35,037 nt of DNA from assembly GCA_964590835.1 (NCBI GenBank), contig CAZPYD010000005.1, positions 1 to 35,037 of the forward strand, in the 5' to 3' direction. The DNA is from CAZPYD01 sp964590835. Lineage in GTDB: Bacteria; Patescibacteriota; Minisyncoccia; JAHISW01; Tagabacteraceae. Under the pieces are notes generated by a model that was not told the DNA's origin, ran no database searches, and was given only the letters and a program-made list of their open reading frames with translations. Below are positions 8,024 to 15,961 of this stretch, piece after piece; positions within the stretch are counted from its first letter, which is position 1; the number at the start of each line of letters is the position of its first letter. The position numbers and the translations under genes were made by a program.

Positions 8024-8423
8024 TTACCTCTGTATAAATTTGACGGTGACCCTTCTTGGTACTTTGTCTTGTTTTTGATTTATATTTTACTGTAATTACT
8101 TTCTTTGCTCTTTTTTCAGCAACCCATTCTGCTTTTATTTTTGCTGCACTTACATAAGGTGTACCAATTTTAACATCGTCACCTTTTGCAACCAAAAGAA
8201 TTTGATCAAAAGTAATAGTTGTACCTTTTGCAGGTTTTTCTATCTTCTCTATTCTTATTTTTTCTCCGGGTCTTACCAGGTATTGTTTTCCACCTGTTTC
8301 AATCACCGCCAACGTATCCGCTTTTGGAGCAGATTTTTTAACTGTTTTTACAATAGGTTTTTTAGTTTTGCTCGTTGCTGATTTTTTGGCAGGAGCAACT
8401 TTTTTCTTTGTTTCTTCAACCAT
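8007..8423 (-). CDS. rplU: 50S ribosomal protein bL21 with Lys-rich N-terminal extension
   Basis: 138 aa from the ATG at 8423. The open frame continues 15 codons upstream into the promoter, so I reject the longer start. The first ~45 residues (KKKVAPAKKSATSKTKK...) are a Lys/Ala/Thr-rich, H1-like extension absent from most L21. The core AVIETGGKQYLVRPGEKIRIEKI...IGTPYV...KYKSKTRQSTKKGHRQIYTEVII is classic L21. It is separated from rpmA. Confidence 0.95.
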   Translation of the reverse strand: MVEETKKKVAPAKKSATSKTKKPIVKTVKKSAPKADTLAVIETGGKQYLVRPGEKIRIEKIEKPAKGTTITFDQILLVAKGDDVKIGTPYVSAAKIKAEWVAEKRAKKVITVKYKSKTRQSTKKGHRQIYTEVIISDF

Positions 8424-8440
8424 GTTATTTATATCAATAT

Positions 8441-8468
8441 ATTCTATACAATTTTGAAAAAAATGCAA
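8441..8468 (-). promoter_or_regulatory. candidate promoter of rplU
   Basis: Minus-strand TTGCAT (8463-8468), 16-bp spacer, TAGAAT (8441-8446), about 18 bp upstream of the ATG. Confidence 0.5.
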
Positions 8469-8473
8469 TAATA

Positions 8474-8511
8474 AAACCCGACATTGTTTTAAATTAACAA
8501 CATCGGGTTTT
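8474..8511 (-). terminator. terminator of the cysteine-hydrolase gene
   Basis: AAAACCCGA arms with an imperfect inner stem (TTGTT/AACAA) and GGGTTTTATT on the minus strand. Confidence 0.7.
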
Positions 8512-8515
8512 CAAA

Positions 8516-9004
8516 CTACGCACTTCTCAATAAGGTTTTTACAAACTTTATATCCACAAAACCACCATGAGCTTCAAACCATTTTTTACACTTACTGAAA
8601 TTTGACCAACTTAACATCAGGTCATACGAGGCAGTAATTTCAAAATCTTTCTTTACTGCAGATTCAGCAGTATCTTTCACGCAATAATCAGCAAGTGCAC
8701 CCATCAATACAAGATTTTTTGCATTCCAGCTTCTCAATATCTTTAAAAGTTTTGGGTTTGTAAATCCATCTTGATCATCTTTTTTCAATAGCTTTACTTT
8801 CATCCCTTCTAAATATCTACGTAGAACAGAAACTGTTTCTCTTCCACTATCACTATATTCTAAAACAATAACAGAAATATCTCTTTTTTTACAAATTTCA
8901 AAAATCTTAAGCTGGTTTTCTATAACCTTCTCCGTTTCTTCTTTGTTTATGTTTTTTAAAAACACTTTCTGCATATCCATCAACAAAACAACAATCTTTT
9001 TCAT
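8516..9004 (-). CDS. isochorismatase-like cysteine hydrolase
   Basis: 162 aa from the ATG at 9004, which has AAAGGAG upstream; the frame is open 22 codons further but that part overlaps the promoter. The fold's signature residues fit: Asp in VVLLMDMQKVF, a Lys in the KLLKKDDQDGF stretch, and the nucleophile Cys in GALADYCVKDTAESA. Members hydrolyse amides or vinyl ethers (nicotinamide, isochorismate, carbamoyl compounds), and the substrate cannot be assigned here. It stands alone with its own promoter and terminator. Confidence 0.85.
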   Translation of the reverse strand: MKKIVVLLMDMQKVFLKNINKEETEKVIENQLKIFEICKKRDISVIVLEYSDSGRETVSVLRRYLEGMKVKLLKKDDQDGFTNPKLLKILRSWNAKNLVLMGALADYCVKDTAESAVKKDFEITASYDLMLSWSNFSKCKKWFEAHGGFVDIKFVKTLLRSA

Positions 9005-9029
9005 ACCTATCCTCTCCTTTATTTTTACC

Positions 9030-9058
9030 CTATTAAGTATTTTGAATCTTATTTTCAA
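9030..9058 (-). promoter_or_regulatory. candidate promoter of the cysteine-hydrolase gene
   Basis: Minus-strand TTGAAA (9053-9058), 17-bp spacer, TAATAG (9030-9035), upstream of the SD. Confidence 0.45.
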
Positions 9059-9071
9059 AGAACTAACCACT

Positions 9072-9103
9072 AAAAAACCGCCCCTCGACTTAGCTCAGGG
9101 CGG
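9072..9103 (-). terminator. terminator of a short upstream transcript
   Basis: CCGCCC/GGGCGG arms with a 14-nt loop and six T on the minus strand. It would end transcripts from the promoter at 9260-9287. Confidence 0.7.
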
Positions 9104-9259
9104 CTTTGGTTTAATAAATATATTTTTCTTTTTATCTCTTACTTATATCCGACAAACCAAAATCGCCCTTTTTGCTAAAGAAGCTAAAAAAGTTAAATGT
9201 AAACAAAAAGTTGTTTGTGATATTTGTATTTGTCTTGTTCATAATTACTATAATTAATA

Positions 9260-9287
9260 ATATTAAACGCTTTGAAAATAAAGTCAA
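9260..9287 (-). promoter_or_regulatory. candidate promoter of a short transcript (9253-9065)
   Basis: Minus-strand TTGACT (9282-9287), 16-bp spacer, TAATAT (9260-9265). With the terminator at 9072-9103 this defines a unit of about 180 nt. It contains a 36-codon ORF (9132-9242: M at 9242, Asn/Phe/Thr-rich) that has no SD, so I do not call a protein. It could be a small RNA. Confidence 0.4.
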
Positions 9288-9302
9288 GCTATTAAACTGT
9301 GC

Positions 9303-9348
9303 ATTATTTTAGCACTTATCAACGATCGTTGATAAGTGCTAAAATAAT
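9303..9348. repeat. 46-bp perfect palindrome, CACTTA family, copy 1
   Basis: Perfect 23-bp arms centred on CGATCG; the core is TTAGCACTT-N16-AAGTGCTAA. It lies 15 bp downstream of the PaaX/Cas2-like gene. It could be a protein-binding operator or a terminator; as a terminator its flanking T-runs are poor. Confidence 0.8.
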
Positions 9349-9362
9349 TATACACACCAAAA

Positions 9363-9917
9363 CTATACTAGTTCAAAATACTTCTTAAGATGCAATTCGT
9401 TATCCAAAAAATCTGCAAGAATAAACCTAACAAATTTTTTAATTTTATAAAGCTCTATAATATAATCTATCTCATTTTTACAATCAAAAGGATGTACAAA
9501 AACACTTTTTTGAAATTCATAAAACCCTAGATCTTTCAATCGATAACGCAACCCATCTCTTTCTTTCTTCTTTTCTTCAGGAATATCAAACATCACTATC
9601 CTCCATTTTTTATCCCACTCTTTGGGTTTTTTAATTTTCATTTTATCCAAATCATATACCAAGGCTTTTTTCTTCCCCTCTTCACTAAGCACAATTGTAA
9701 TAGTCCCATCTTTATTATATTCTTCCTTAACCATCTTAGATTTATACAGACCTTTTATGGCACGCTCTAAGGATTGCTTGTTTATATCCTGCCATTCTTT
9801 AGTAATTCCTTTTAAAATCTTAAAAGCAACCTTTGGAGAGCCAGAAAGTCCAATGGCTAACCCCCCTGAAAGCAAAAGTATTATTTTTCTCTGTGTATTT
9901 CCCAATCCTTTAGACAT
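9363..9917 (-). CDS. PaaX/Cas2-like winged-helix regulator
   Basis: 184 aa. The N-terminal half looks like a winged helix (QRKIILLLSGG... SLERAIKGLYKSKMVKEEYNKDGTITIVLSEEGKKKAL), and the C-terminal half is a Cas2-like ferredoxin fold (WRIVMFDIPEEKKKERDGLRYRLKDLGFYEFQKSVFVHP). Such proteins are common in CPR and are often annotated as Cas2, but no cas1, effector or CRISPR array is present here, so a PaaX-like DNA-binding role is more likely. No SD. A related palindrome lies on each side of the gene; the upstream one overlaps the likely -35 and may be its operator. Confidence 0.8.
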   Translation of the reverse strand: MSKGLGNTQRKIILLLSGGLAIGLSGSPKVAFKILKGITKEWQDINKQSLERAIKGLYKSKMVKEEYNKDGTITIVLSEEGKKKALVYDLDKMKIKKPKEWDKKWRIVMFDIPEEKKKERDGLRYRLKDLGFYEFQKSVFVHPFDCKNEIDYIIELYKIKKFVRFILADFLDNELHLKKYFELV

Positions 9918-9943
9918 AATTTAATTTTATCATAAATATTAGA

Positions 9944-9981
9944 ATTTAGCACTTATGCGCGATAGCAAATAAGTGCTAAAT
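9944..9981. promoter_or_regulatory. palindrome, CACTTA family, copy 2; candidate operator
   Basis: Arms ATTTAGCACTTAT/ATAAGTGCTAAAT (13 bp) around GCGCGATAGCAA. It starts 27 bp upstream of the PaaX/Cas2-like ATG, with TATGAT-like -10 between. Its right half, GCGATAGCAAATAAGTG, is identical to copy 3 at 32978-33009. Confidence 0.65.
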
Positions 9982-10010
9982 AGAGCTTTATAAAAAATTT
10001 CTTTAAACGA

Positions 10011-10050
10011 AAAAAAAAAAGCGGTGTTAGGGTTTTACCCTGACACCGCT
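10011..10050 (-). terminator. terminator of the three-gene small-protein operon
   Basis: AGCGGTGT/ACACCGCT arms with inner AGGGT/ACCCT and about ten T on the minus strand. Confidence 0.9.
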
Positions 10051-10064
10051 TTTAGCTAATTAAA

Positions 10065-10346
10065 CTAGCCTTTTTCGTTTTCTTTTTTCTCTTCTCTCCG
10101 CCATTTTTGGATGTTGCTGATACATAGACCACATCCAGCTCCAAGTGGTACAAGCATGACTCCAAACGCCCCTGATACTTCAGAAGGTAAATCAAAACAA
10201 TAAATGCCCGCAAAAAGAACCAACGAGATAATAAAAAATATCCATCCAATAACCATATTTTTTCTCGAAGAAATATAAGAATACTTAAACAATAAAAGAA
10301 CCAAAAGAACAGAGAACACCAGAAAAGCCCAATCTATAAAAACCAT
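10065..10346 (-). CDS. small multi-pass membrane protein, 93 aa
   Basis: Two to three hydrophobic segments (about residues 3-20, 31-49 and 56-73) and a charged cytoplasmic tail (KWRREEKKENEKG). Two Cys lie in the third segment (GAGCGLC). The start is supported by AGGAG overlapping the end of the preceding gene. It is the last gene of a three-gene operon. I recognise no family. Confidence 0.75.
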   Translation of the reverse strand: MVFIDWAFLVFSVLLVLLLFKYSYISSRKNMVIGWIFFIISLVLFAGIYCFDLPSEVSGAFGVMLVPLGAGCGLCISNIQKWRREEKKENEKG

Positions 10347-10355
10347 ACTCTTCTC

Positions 10356-10532
10356 CTATCCTGCGCCGAAAAATTCGGCTGCATCATTAGCATTTTTAAA
10401 CAACCAAAGCTGATAATCAATCTCATCGTAAACCAAATAAACAAAAGAAAAAAGCATTACCAAAATAAGAAAAGCCCAAACAATAGCGAATATGTCTGAG
10501 AAAAAGCTACTTTTATGTGCTATTTCTCTCAT
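10356..10532 (-). CDS. small single-pass membrane protein, 58 aa
   Basis: MREIAHKSSFFSDIFAIVWA... has one transmembrane helix (about residues 14-35) and a C-terminal DEIDYQLWLFKNANDAAEFFGAG. The start codon overlaps the stop of the 31-aa gene (ATGA), and AGAAGG lies upstream. Its stop is 9 bp before the next start. The overlap and spacing argue for coupled translation. No family recognised. Confidence 0.7.
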   Translation of the reverse strand: MREIAHKSSFFSDIFAIVWAFLILVMLFSFVYLVYDEIDYQLWLFKNANDAAEFFGAG

Positions 10533-10624
10533 TGCGTTAACCTTCTTATTTTCATATCAATTAACCAAGTAAATAAGTCTCTTGCTTTTTGTTTCTGCAT
10601 TTTTTCTTCCCAGTCGATTTTCAT
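10529..10624 (-). CDS. 31-aa small protein, first gene of the micro-operon
   Basis: MKIDWEEKMQKQKARDLFTWLIDMKIRRLTQ: charged and amphipathic, with no membrane segment. A strong SD (GGGAGGAA) precedes the ATG and the stop codon overlaps the next start. Its main job might be to carry ribosomes to the 58-aa gene, but conservation would be needed to say so. Confidence 0.6.
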   Translation of the reverse strand: MKIDWEEKMQKQKARDLFTWLIDMKIRRLTQ

Positions 10625-10680
10625 GATATTCCTCCCTCATTTTTTATTTTTCAATTAAAAACTATTTCTAGTTCTTAATA

Positions 10681-11736
10681 TCACATTTCTCCAGGCTTGT
10701 CAATTTTTATCGGCTCTACCTCCATATCTTCGCCTGTTATACGCATGACATCTTTGTCTATCTTTTTAAATTCTTTTGAGGCTTTATTGAATGTATTTAC
10801 TGTTGTGCCTAGATGCCCACCCATCTTTTGCATAAAATCTTCATAGGTCTTTAGGTGCCTAGTTAAATTTTCTACATTTTTGCGTATTTCTTTTGCTGAT
10901 TTTTCTATTTCAAGCGCACGCAATCCCTGCAAAACTGTCTGCAAATACGCCAAAAAACTGGTTGGCGACACAATAATCACATGTTTGTCTTTAAAGGCAT
11001 ATTCTATTAAATCACGAGTGGCTATTTTTACCGCCCCCACCTTGTTTACCAATAGATCATAGTAAATAGCCTCAGACGGGATAAACATAAAAGCAAAGTC
11101 CATAGTATTCTCTCTTGGGCGAACATATTTAGATGTCTCGTCTATTCTGTTTTTTAAATCTTGCTTAAATGATTTTTCCAGCTTCTCTCTTTCTGTCTCG
11201 TCGTTTTCGTTTAAGATTCTTTCATAGTTTTCCAGAGAAAATTTTGAGTCTATTGGTACAATTTTATCTTTTACAAATACCACCGCATCCACAATCTCTC
11301 CGTCCTTAAATTTATACTGCATCTGATACGAATTTGGGGGTAAAACATTTTTAAGTGTTTCTTCCAAATAATACTCACCGAGCACACCACGCTGTTTTGG
11401 GTTTTTTAAAATGTCCTGCAAGTTTTTAAGTTGGTCTGAAAAATTTAAAACCTGCTTGTTTGTTTCGTCTAATTTAGTAAGTTTTTCTGTTACGTTGCCG
11501 ATTATTTTAGCGCTCTGCCCAAACTGCTCTTGGATAACCTTCATGGTATCTGCCGAAGACTTGGTTAATTTTTCGTCCATTGTAGAGCGGATCTCCTCAA
11601 GCTGTTTTTGGAGCATAATAAAAGCATTACCACCATCATCTTTTTGCGACTCTCTCTTGCCAAACAAAAACCAAACCGCAACGCCACCAAGCGCCACCCC
11701 CACAAATATCAAAACTAAAATTAAAATAATATCCAT
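10681..11736 (-). CDS. rmuC: DNA recombination protein RmuC
   Basis: 351 aa. N-terminal transmembrane anchor (about residues 3-25), a coiled-coil region (about 38-120), then the RmuC nuclease-like domain with RGVLGEYYLEETLKNVLPPNSYQMQYKF, VDAVVFVKDKIVPIDSKFSLENYERI and the AFMFIPSEAIYYDLLV...HVIIVSPTSFLAYLQTV segments. RmuC limits inversions between short repeats in E. coli, which is interesting in a region full of inverted repeats. It is 2 bp downstream of the P-loop kinase. Confidence 0.93.
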   Translation of the reverse strand: MDIILILVLIFVGVALGGVAVWFLFGKRESQKDDGGNAFIMLQKQLEEIRSTMDEKLTKSSADTMKVIQEQFGQSAKIIGNVTEKLTKLDETNKQVLNFSDQLKNLQDILKNPKQRGVLGEYYLEETLKNVLPPNSYQMQYKFKDGEIVDAVVFVKDKIVPIDSKFSLENYERILNENDETEREKLEKSFKQDLKNRIDETSKYVRPRENTMDFAFMFIPSEAIYYDLLVNKVGAVKIATRDLIEYAFKDKHVIIVSPTSFLAYLQTVLQGLRALEIEKSAKEIRKNVENLTRHLKTYEDFMQKMGGHLGTTVNTFNKASKEFKKIDKDVMRITGEDMEVEPIKIDKPGEM

Positions 11737-11738
11737 GA

Positions 11739-12287
11739 TTAAATTTTTTCTAAAATAATTAATGCTGTTTCTTCTTCATCTATCTTGTTTGTATCTATCA
11801 CCACAAAATCTTCTCTATCAATAAAATCTTTATAATTTTTATATAATTTTCTAACAAGATCTTCCGACAAAGAAGGACCTCCCCACTTACCAAGAACGTC
11901 TTCTCTTTCTTTGTTTCTTTTAATTACTTCTTCCAAAGAAACTTCTAATAAAAACATCTTGCCACCAAGTTTTTTTAATTCTTGAACAACTTTTTTATCT
12001 GTCTCTCCTTTATCTGTGTCCACGGGAGGAGAAAATTCTACAATAATATTATTTATTTCTTTTTCTAAATAAAACTTAACCAAACCCACGACCGACTCTT
12101 TTGCCATCAAAATATATTTATCTGCTTCTTCTTGGTTTGCAACCTCTAAACGAGTCATGTTCTTTAAAACATCCATAGAAACATTAACCGTCCTCCCAGA
12201 TAGTTTTTTACTAAGAGCTCTTGAAACAGTGGTTTTACCACCACCAGCCGGCCCTTGAATACTAATTATATTTTTATCGTGTTGCAT
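11739..12287 (-). CDS. P-loop kinase, AAA_33-like
   Basis: 182 aa. Walker A GPAGGGKTTVSRAL is at residues 11-24. NIIVEFSPPVDT, a LID-like region (RNKEREDVLGKWGGPSLSEDLV) and VIDTNKIDEEE follow. The architecture is that of small nucleotide, sugar or aminoglycoside kinases; the substrate is unknown. The start codon lies inside a 7-bp repeat array. It is probably co-transcribed with rmuC. Confidence 0.8.
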   Translation of the reverse strand: MQHDKNIISIQGPAGGGKTTVSRALSKKLSGRTVNVSMDVLKNMTRLEVANQEEADKYILMAKESVVGLVKFYLEKEINNIIVEFSPPVDTDKGETDKKVVQELKKLGGKMFLLEVSLEEVIKRNKEREDVLGKWGGPSLSEDLVRKLYKNYKDFIDREDFVVIDTNKIDEEETALIILEKI

Positions 12288-12308
12288 GTTACAAGTTATA
12301 TATTACAT
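12281..12308 (-). repeat. heptamer array between kinase and exchanger genes
   Basis: Four strict 7-bp units, read on the minus strand as ATGTAAT, ATATAAC, TTGTAAC, ATGCAAC. The array contains the exchanger stop codon (12303-12305) and the kinase start codon (12285-12287). Confidence 0.75.
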
Positions 12309-13259
12309 AAAATACTCATAATACTCAAAAACCAAAAACAAAACGTAAATCAAGATTAAAACCAAGCCTTCTTTTCTGGATAAAAATTCGCGACTGTAAA
12401 CAAAGAAATTGAAAAGGATAAAAGCGAAAAATAAGAATATCGCAACAGAGATAAGATTGGCGGACAAGGTTACAGAAATAGGGTTTATTAAGCTAGTTAA
12501 ACCTACTATCAAGGTGGCGTTGAACGCATTGCTGCCCAAAGCATTGCCTACTGCCATAGAGTCGTGTCCGAGCATCCTGGCGCGAATACCAAAAACTATT
12601 TCAGGAACAGAGGTACCAAGGGCCACAAAAATAATACCAAAAGACAAAATACTTATAGCCACACTTTTAGCAATTATTTCTCCGGACCACACAATCGCAA
12701 TAGAGCTTAAAATAAGCAATGCTACTCCAGCAAACAAATATGAAAAATGTTTAAAAACCTGTGAAGCCATTTTTTTACGCGGAAAATCATTAACTTTTTT
12801 GGTAAAATACTCTCGCTCCTTAGTTAATTGAGTTATATAAAAAACAAAAAGCAAAATTAAAAGTAAACCATCGCCACGAGAAATCAATCCATCACTCCCA
12901 AGCATAATCGGGAAAAAAGAAAGCATAAAAATAAGCCAAAAGTTTCTCCTAGAAATCTTACTCTCCACTTTAAGCCCTTTCCCAAAAATAATAGTAAGAC
13001 CCAAAATTAAAGTAATATTAATCAAATTAGACCCTAAAACCGTACCTAAAGAAAATTGAGGAATATTTTTAACAGCTGACGACAAACCTACAAAAAGCTC
13101 GGGCACAGAGGTGGCCATACTCATAAAGATAAAGGCCACCATATATTCTGAAATTTTAAAAAACTTAGCCAAACCAGTTAAGGAACGCACCAAAAAGTCA
13201 CTTGACCTGGCAAGGACAATAAAAGCGACAACAAAAATTAAAATATATAAATAAAACAT
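12303..13259 (-). CDS. Na+/Ca2+ antiporter, CaCA family (YrbG-like)
   Basis: 318 aa with about ten transmembrane helices in two halves. Each half carries an alpha-repeat: TSVPELFVGLSSA...GTVLGSNLINITLILGL and TSVPEIVFGIRAR...GNALGSNAFNATLIVGL. The ATG overlaps the ATPase stop (TAATG), so it is translationally coupled to the Ca2+-ATPase; together they form a calcium export pair. Confidence 0.93.
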   Translation of the reverse strand: MFYLYILIFVVAFIVLARSSDFLVRSLTGLAKFFKISEYMVAFIFMSMATSVPELFVGLSSAVKNIPQFSLGTVLGSNLINITLILGLTIIFGKGLKVESKISRRNFWLIFMLSFFPIMLGSDGLISRGDGLLLILLFVFYITQLTKEREYFTKKVNDFPRKKMASQVFKHFSYLFAGVALLILSSIAIVWSGEIIAKSVAISILSFGIIFVALGTSVPEIVFGIRARMLGHDSMAVGNALGSNAFNATLIVGLTSLINPISVTLSANLISVAIFLFFAFILFNFFVYSREFLSRKEGLVLILIYVLFLVFEYYEYFM

Positions 13260-15931
13260 TATTTTTTATTTTTTCGATTAGTTAAAAAATACTTTGCCGT
13301 CTCAATAGCAAAAATATTTAAAGCTCCAATAGACAATATTATAAGAATATCAGACAAACCGATTTTTTGTAGCGAAAGTAAATATCTTAACTGCGGAACA
13401 AACAAAGCCCCAGCTAAAAATATAAAACTAACAAAAACAGCAATTATTAAATAACGATTAGAAAACAAATTGATTTTCCAAATTGGCTTTCTAAGGTTTT
13501 TTAAAGAAAAAGCAAAAAAAATGGAATCTACAGAAAGTGCAGCAAAAACAATCGTACGAGTATATTCTAATGGATTTTTAAGTAAAAGATGAGAGACTAA
13601 AAAAACTATTATTAGAAGCAAGCTGGTAAAGAAGGATAAAATAACTATTAAGTTTTTAACATCGCTGACTAGAAAAGTTTTTGAAGAAAAAGATTTTGGT
13701 GATCTTTTCATAAGACCTTTCTCCCCAGGCTCAAACGCAAAAGCAAAATTCATAAACCCCTCTTCCACCAGATTCGTCCACAAAATTTGCGCCGGCAAGA
13801 TAGGTAAAGGCAACCCAAATATTAAAGAAACTCCCACTAAAACTATTTCACTTAGTCCGGTTGAAAGCAGATAAACTAAAACTTTTCTAAAATTTAATAA
13901 AATTTTTCGCCCCTCTTCTATGGCAGAAATTATTACGGAAAAACTATTGTTTAAAAGAATCATACCAGAAGCCTCTTTTGCCACCTCCGTACCATCATTT
14001 AGGCATATCCCTAGCTCTGCCCTTTTTAGAGATGGTGCATCGTTAACCCCATCCCCGGTCATGGCTACATTTTTCCCTTGAGCCTGCCATGCTTTTACAA
14101 TCCTCACTTTTTGATGTGGCACCACTCTAGCAAAAACAGTGGTTTCTTTTATTGCTTTTCTTAAATCACTATCTGACAAAGTATCGAGTGTTTTGCCATC
14201 AATAACCCTGGTTCCTTTTTTAAAAATACCAACCTCTTCACCTATTTTTCGAGCTGTTTTTTTGTGGTCACCCGTCATCATTATGGTTTTAATCCCAGCC
14301 TGCTCAGCCTTTTTTAAAGATTCTTTCACATCTGGCCTTAATGGGTCATAAAAAACAATCAATCCACCAAAAACTAAATCCTTAAACATATCGCCATCAT
14401 CTCTTGAAAGCTCTAGACAATCACAATCTTTATACCCAACTGCCACCAAACGCGCGCCAAAAGCAGCCTGTTTCTCTAATATGTCCAAAAACATTTCCTT
14501 GTGTTCTTGGGTTAAGTTTATCTCTTTCCCATTTTTATAGATTTTTTTAGATAAACTTAATATTAATTCGGGTGCCCCTGTAATGAAAAAACGATTTTTA
14601 TGATTTTTTTTCAAACTATGCAAAGATGCAGAAAAACGCCTCTCAGATTCAAATTCCAAAAAGTCGACTCTCGGATTTTCTTTAAGTAATGCGTGGTGAT
14701 AAAGCTTGGACTCTATTCCTGCAACAATTATAGCCTGCTCAACAGGAGTACCTCGCACAACCCAATCAGCCAAATTATCTTCCGGGTTTTCTATAAATCC
14801 TCCAGCACTAAACAAAGCCATTTCTAAAATTTTCTTTTTTTCTTCAGATTCTACTATTGATTTTTTATCACCCCCCAAGGATTCCAAGGTAACAATACCT
14901 GAAACTCTCATAAGCGCTTGAGTTAAAGTTCCTGTTTTATCAGTTAAAATAACATCCACCGAGCCTAGTGTTTCTGCGGCATTTAATCTTTTTATTAATC
15001 CTCCGGTAGACAAAATTCTTTCCATACCAATAGCCAAAACCACAGTAACCACAACAGGCAACCCCTCAGGAATAGCCGCCACCGCAATAGCAACCGAAGT
15101 AAAAAACATTTGCGAAACAGATTCTCCTCGCAAAATACCTAAAGTAAAAATAAGAATCAAAGCACCCAAAACCAAGAACCCCAAAAAAGTCGCCAGTTTT
15201 TTAATATTTTTCTGAAAATCCGTAGGTGGCGTTTTTTCTTCTCCAAGCAACTGAGCTATTTTACCAATTTCTGTCCCAAAACCAGTACCAACAACTACTG
15301 CAGTCCCCCATCCTTCTGTCACAAAAGTTCCCATCCACACCATACTAGTCCTATCAGCCAGAGGTGTATCTTTTTTTATTTTTCTGACATTTTTGGCGTT
15401 AGACATCCACTCCCCAGTCAAAACAGCCTCATTGACCTCTAGTCCTTTACTTTCTACAAGACGCGCATCAGCTGGCACTTGATCACCAACTGTTAGCATC
15501 AACATATCTCCCGGCACAACACTATCAGCAAGAATGACTTGCTTTTTACCATCACGAACAACAGTGGCATATTTTTTCTGAGATCCTTTTAATTTTGCAA
15601 AGGCCTGAGATGCCTTTCCCTCTTGAATAATACCAATAATAGTATTTATTGTTACCGCAATCAAAATAACAACAGAATCTGTGTATTCCCCAAGAAATAA
15701 AGTGACGAGACCTGCAATTATTAAAATAAAAACAAGCGGACTTTTAATTTGTCGCCATAATAATTTTAAAAGGCGAAACCTCTCAATATATTCAAATGTA
15801 TTTGGGCCATATTTTTCTAGCCTCAAACTTACCTCGCCAAAACTTAACCCTTCTAGTGAAGAATCTATTTCTTTTAATACATCTTTGGCGCTCAGACTAT
15901 GCCAAAATTTCTGCTTATAATCTGCAGTCAT
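13259..15931 (-). CDS. P-type Ca2+-ATPase (P2A-like)
   Basis: 890 aa. N-terminal cation ATPase domain, actuator domain with TGEW (usual TGES, with the essential Glu kept), the phosphorylation motif DKTGTLT with Asp331, nucleotide domain, MTGDHKKTARKIG and TGDGVNDAPSLKRAELG. M4 carries PEGLP, as in calcium pumps. M6 reads NLVEEGFMNFAFAFEP where SERCA-type pumps have NLVTDGLPA, so Asp is Glu and the Gly-Leu-Pro is lost. TATAAT lies 7 bp upstream of the ATG, suggesting a leaderless mRNA. Confidence 0.93.
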   Translation of the reverse strand: MTADYKQKFWHSLSAKDVLKEIDSSLEGLSFGEVSLRLEKYGPNTFEYIERFRLLKLLWRQIKSPLVFILIIAGLVTLFLGEYTDSVVILIAVTINTIIGIIQEGKASQAFAKLKGSQKKYATVVRDGKKQVILADSVVPGDMLMLTVGDQVPADARLVESKGLEVNEAVLTGEWMSNAKNVRKIKKDTPLADRTSMVWMGTFVTEGWGTAVVVGTGFGTEIGKIAQLLGEEKTPPTDFQKNIKKLATFLGFLVLGALILIFTLGILRGESVSQMFFTSVAIAVAAIPEGLPVVVTVVLAIGMERILSTGGLIKRLNAAETLGSVDVILTDKTGTLTQALMRVSGIVTLESLGGDKKSIVESEEKKKILEMALFSAGGFIENPEDNLADWVVRGTPVEQAIIVAGIESKLYHHALLKENPRVDFLEFESERRFSASLHSLKKNHKNRFFITGAPELILSLSKKIYKNGKEINLTQEHKEMFLDILEKQAAFGARLVAVGYKDCDCLELSRDDGDMFKDLVFGGLIVFYDPLRPDVKESLKKAEQAGIKTIMMTGDHKKTARKIGEEVGIFKKGTRVIDGKTLDTLSDSDLRKAIKETTVFARVVPHQKVRIVKAWQAQGKNVAMTGDGVNDAPSLKRAELGICLNDGTEVAKEASGMILLNNSFSVIISAIEEGRKILLNFRKVLVYLLSTGLSEIVLVGVSLIFGLPLPILPAQILWTNLVEEGFMNFAFAFEPGEKGLMKRSPKSFSSKTFLVSDVKNLIVILSFFTSLLLIIVFLVSHLLLKNPLEYTRTIVFAALSVDSIFFAFSLKNLRKPIWKINLFSNRYLIIAVFVSFIFLAGALFVPQLRYLLSLQKIGLSDILIILSIGALNIFAIETAKYFLTNRKNKK

Positions 15932-15961
15932 TAGTTAAATTATACCATAGACCTGTCCCAT

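Noticed and set aside
8943..9257. 104-codon plus-strand ORF
   Set aside because: Antisense to the hydrolase start region, no SD, low-complexity composition, and crosses a terminator hairpin.
9363..9917. Cas2-like domain as a sign of a CRISPR-Cas system
   Set aside because: No repeats, cas1 or effector gene in the window, and the protein has an N-terminal winged helix as in PaaX-type regulators.
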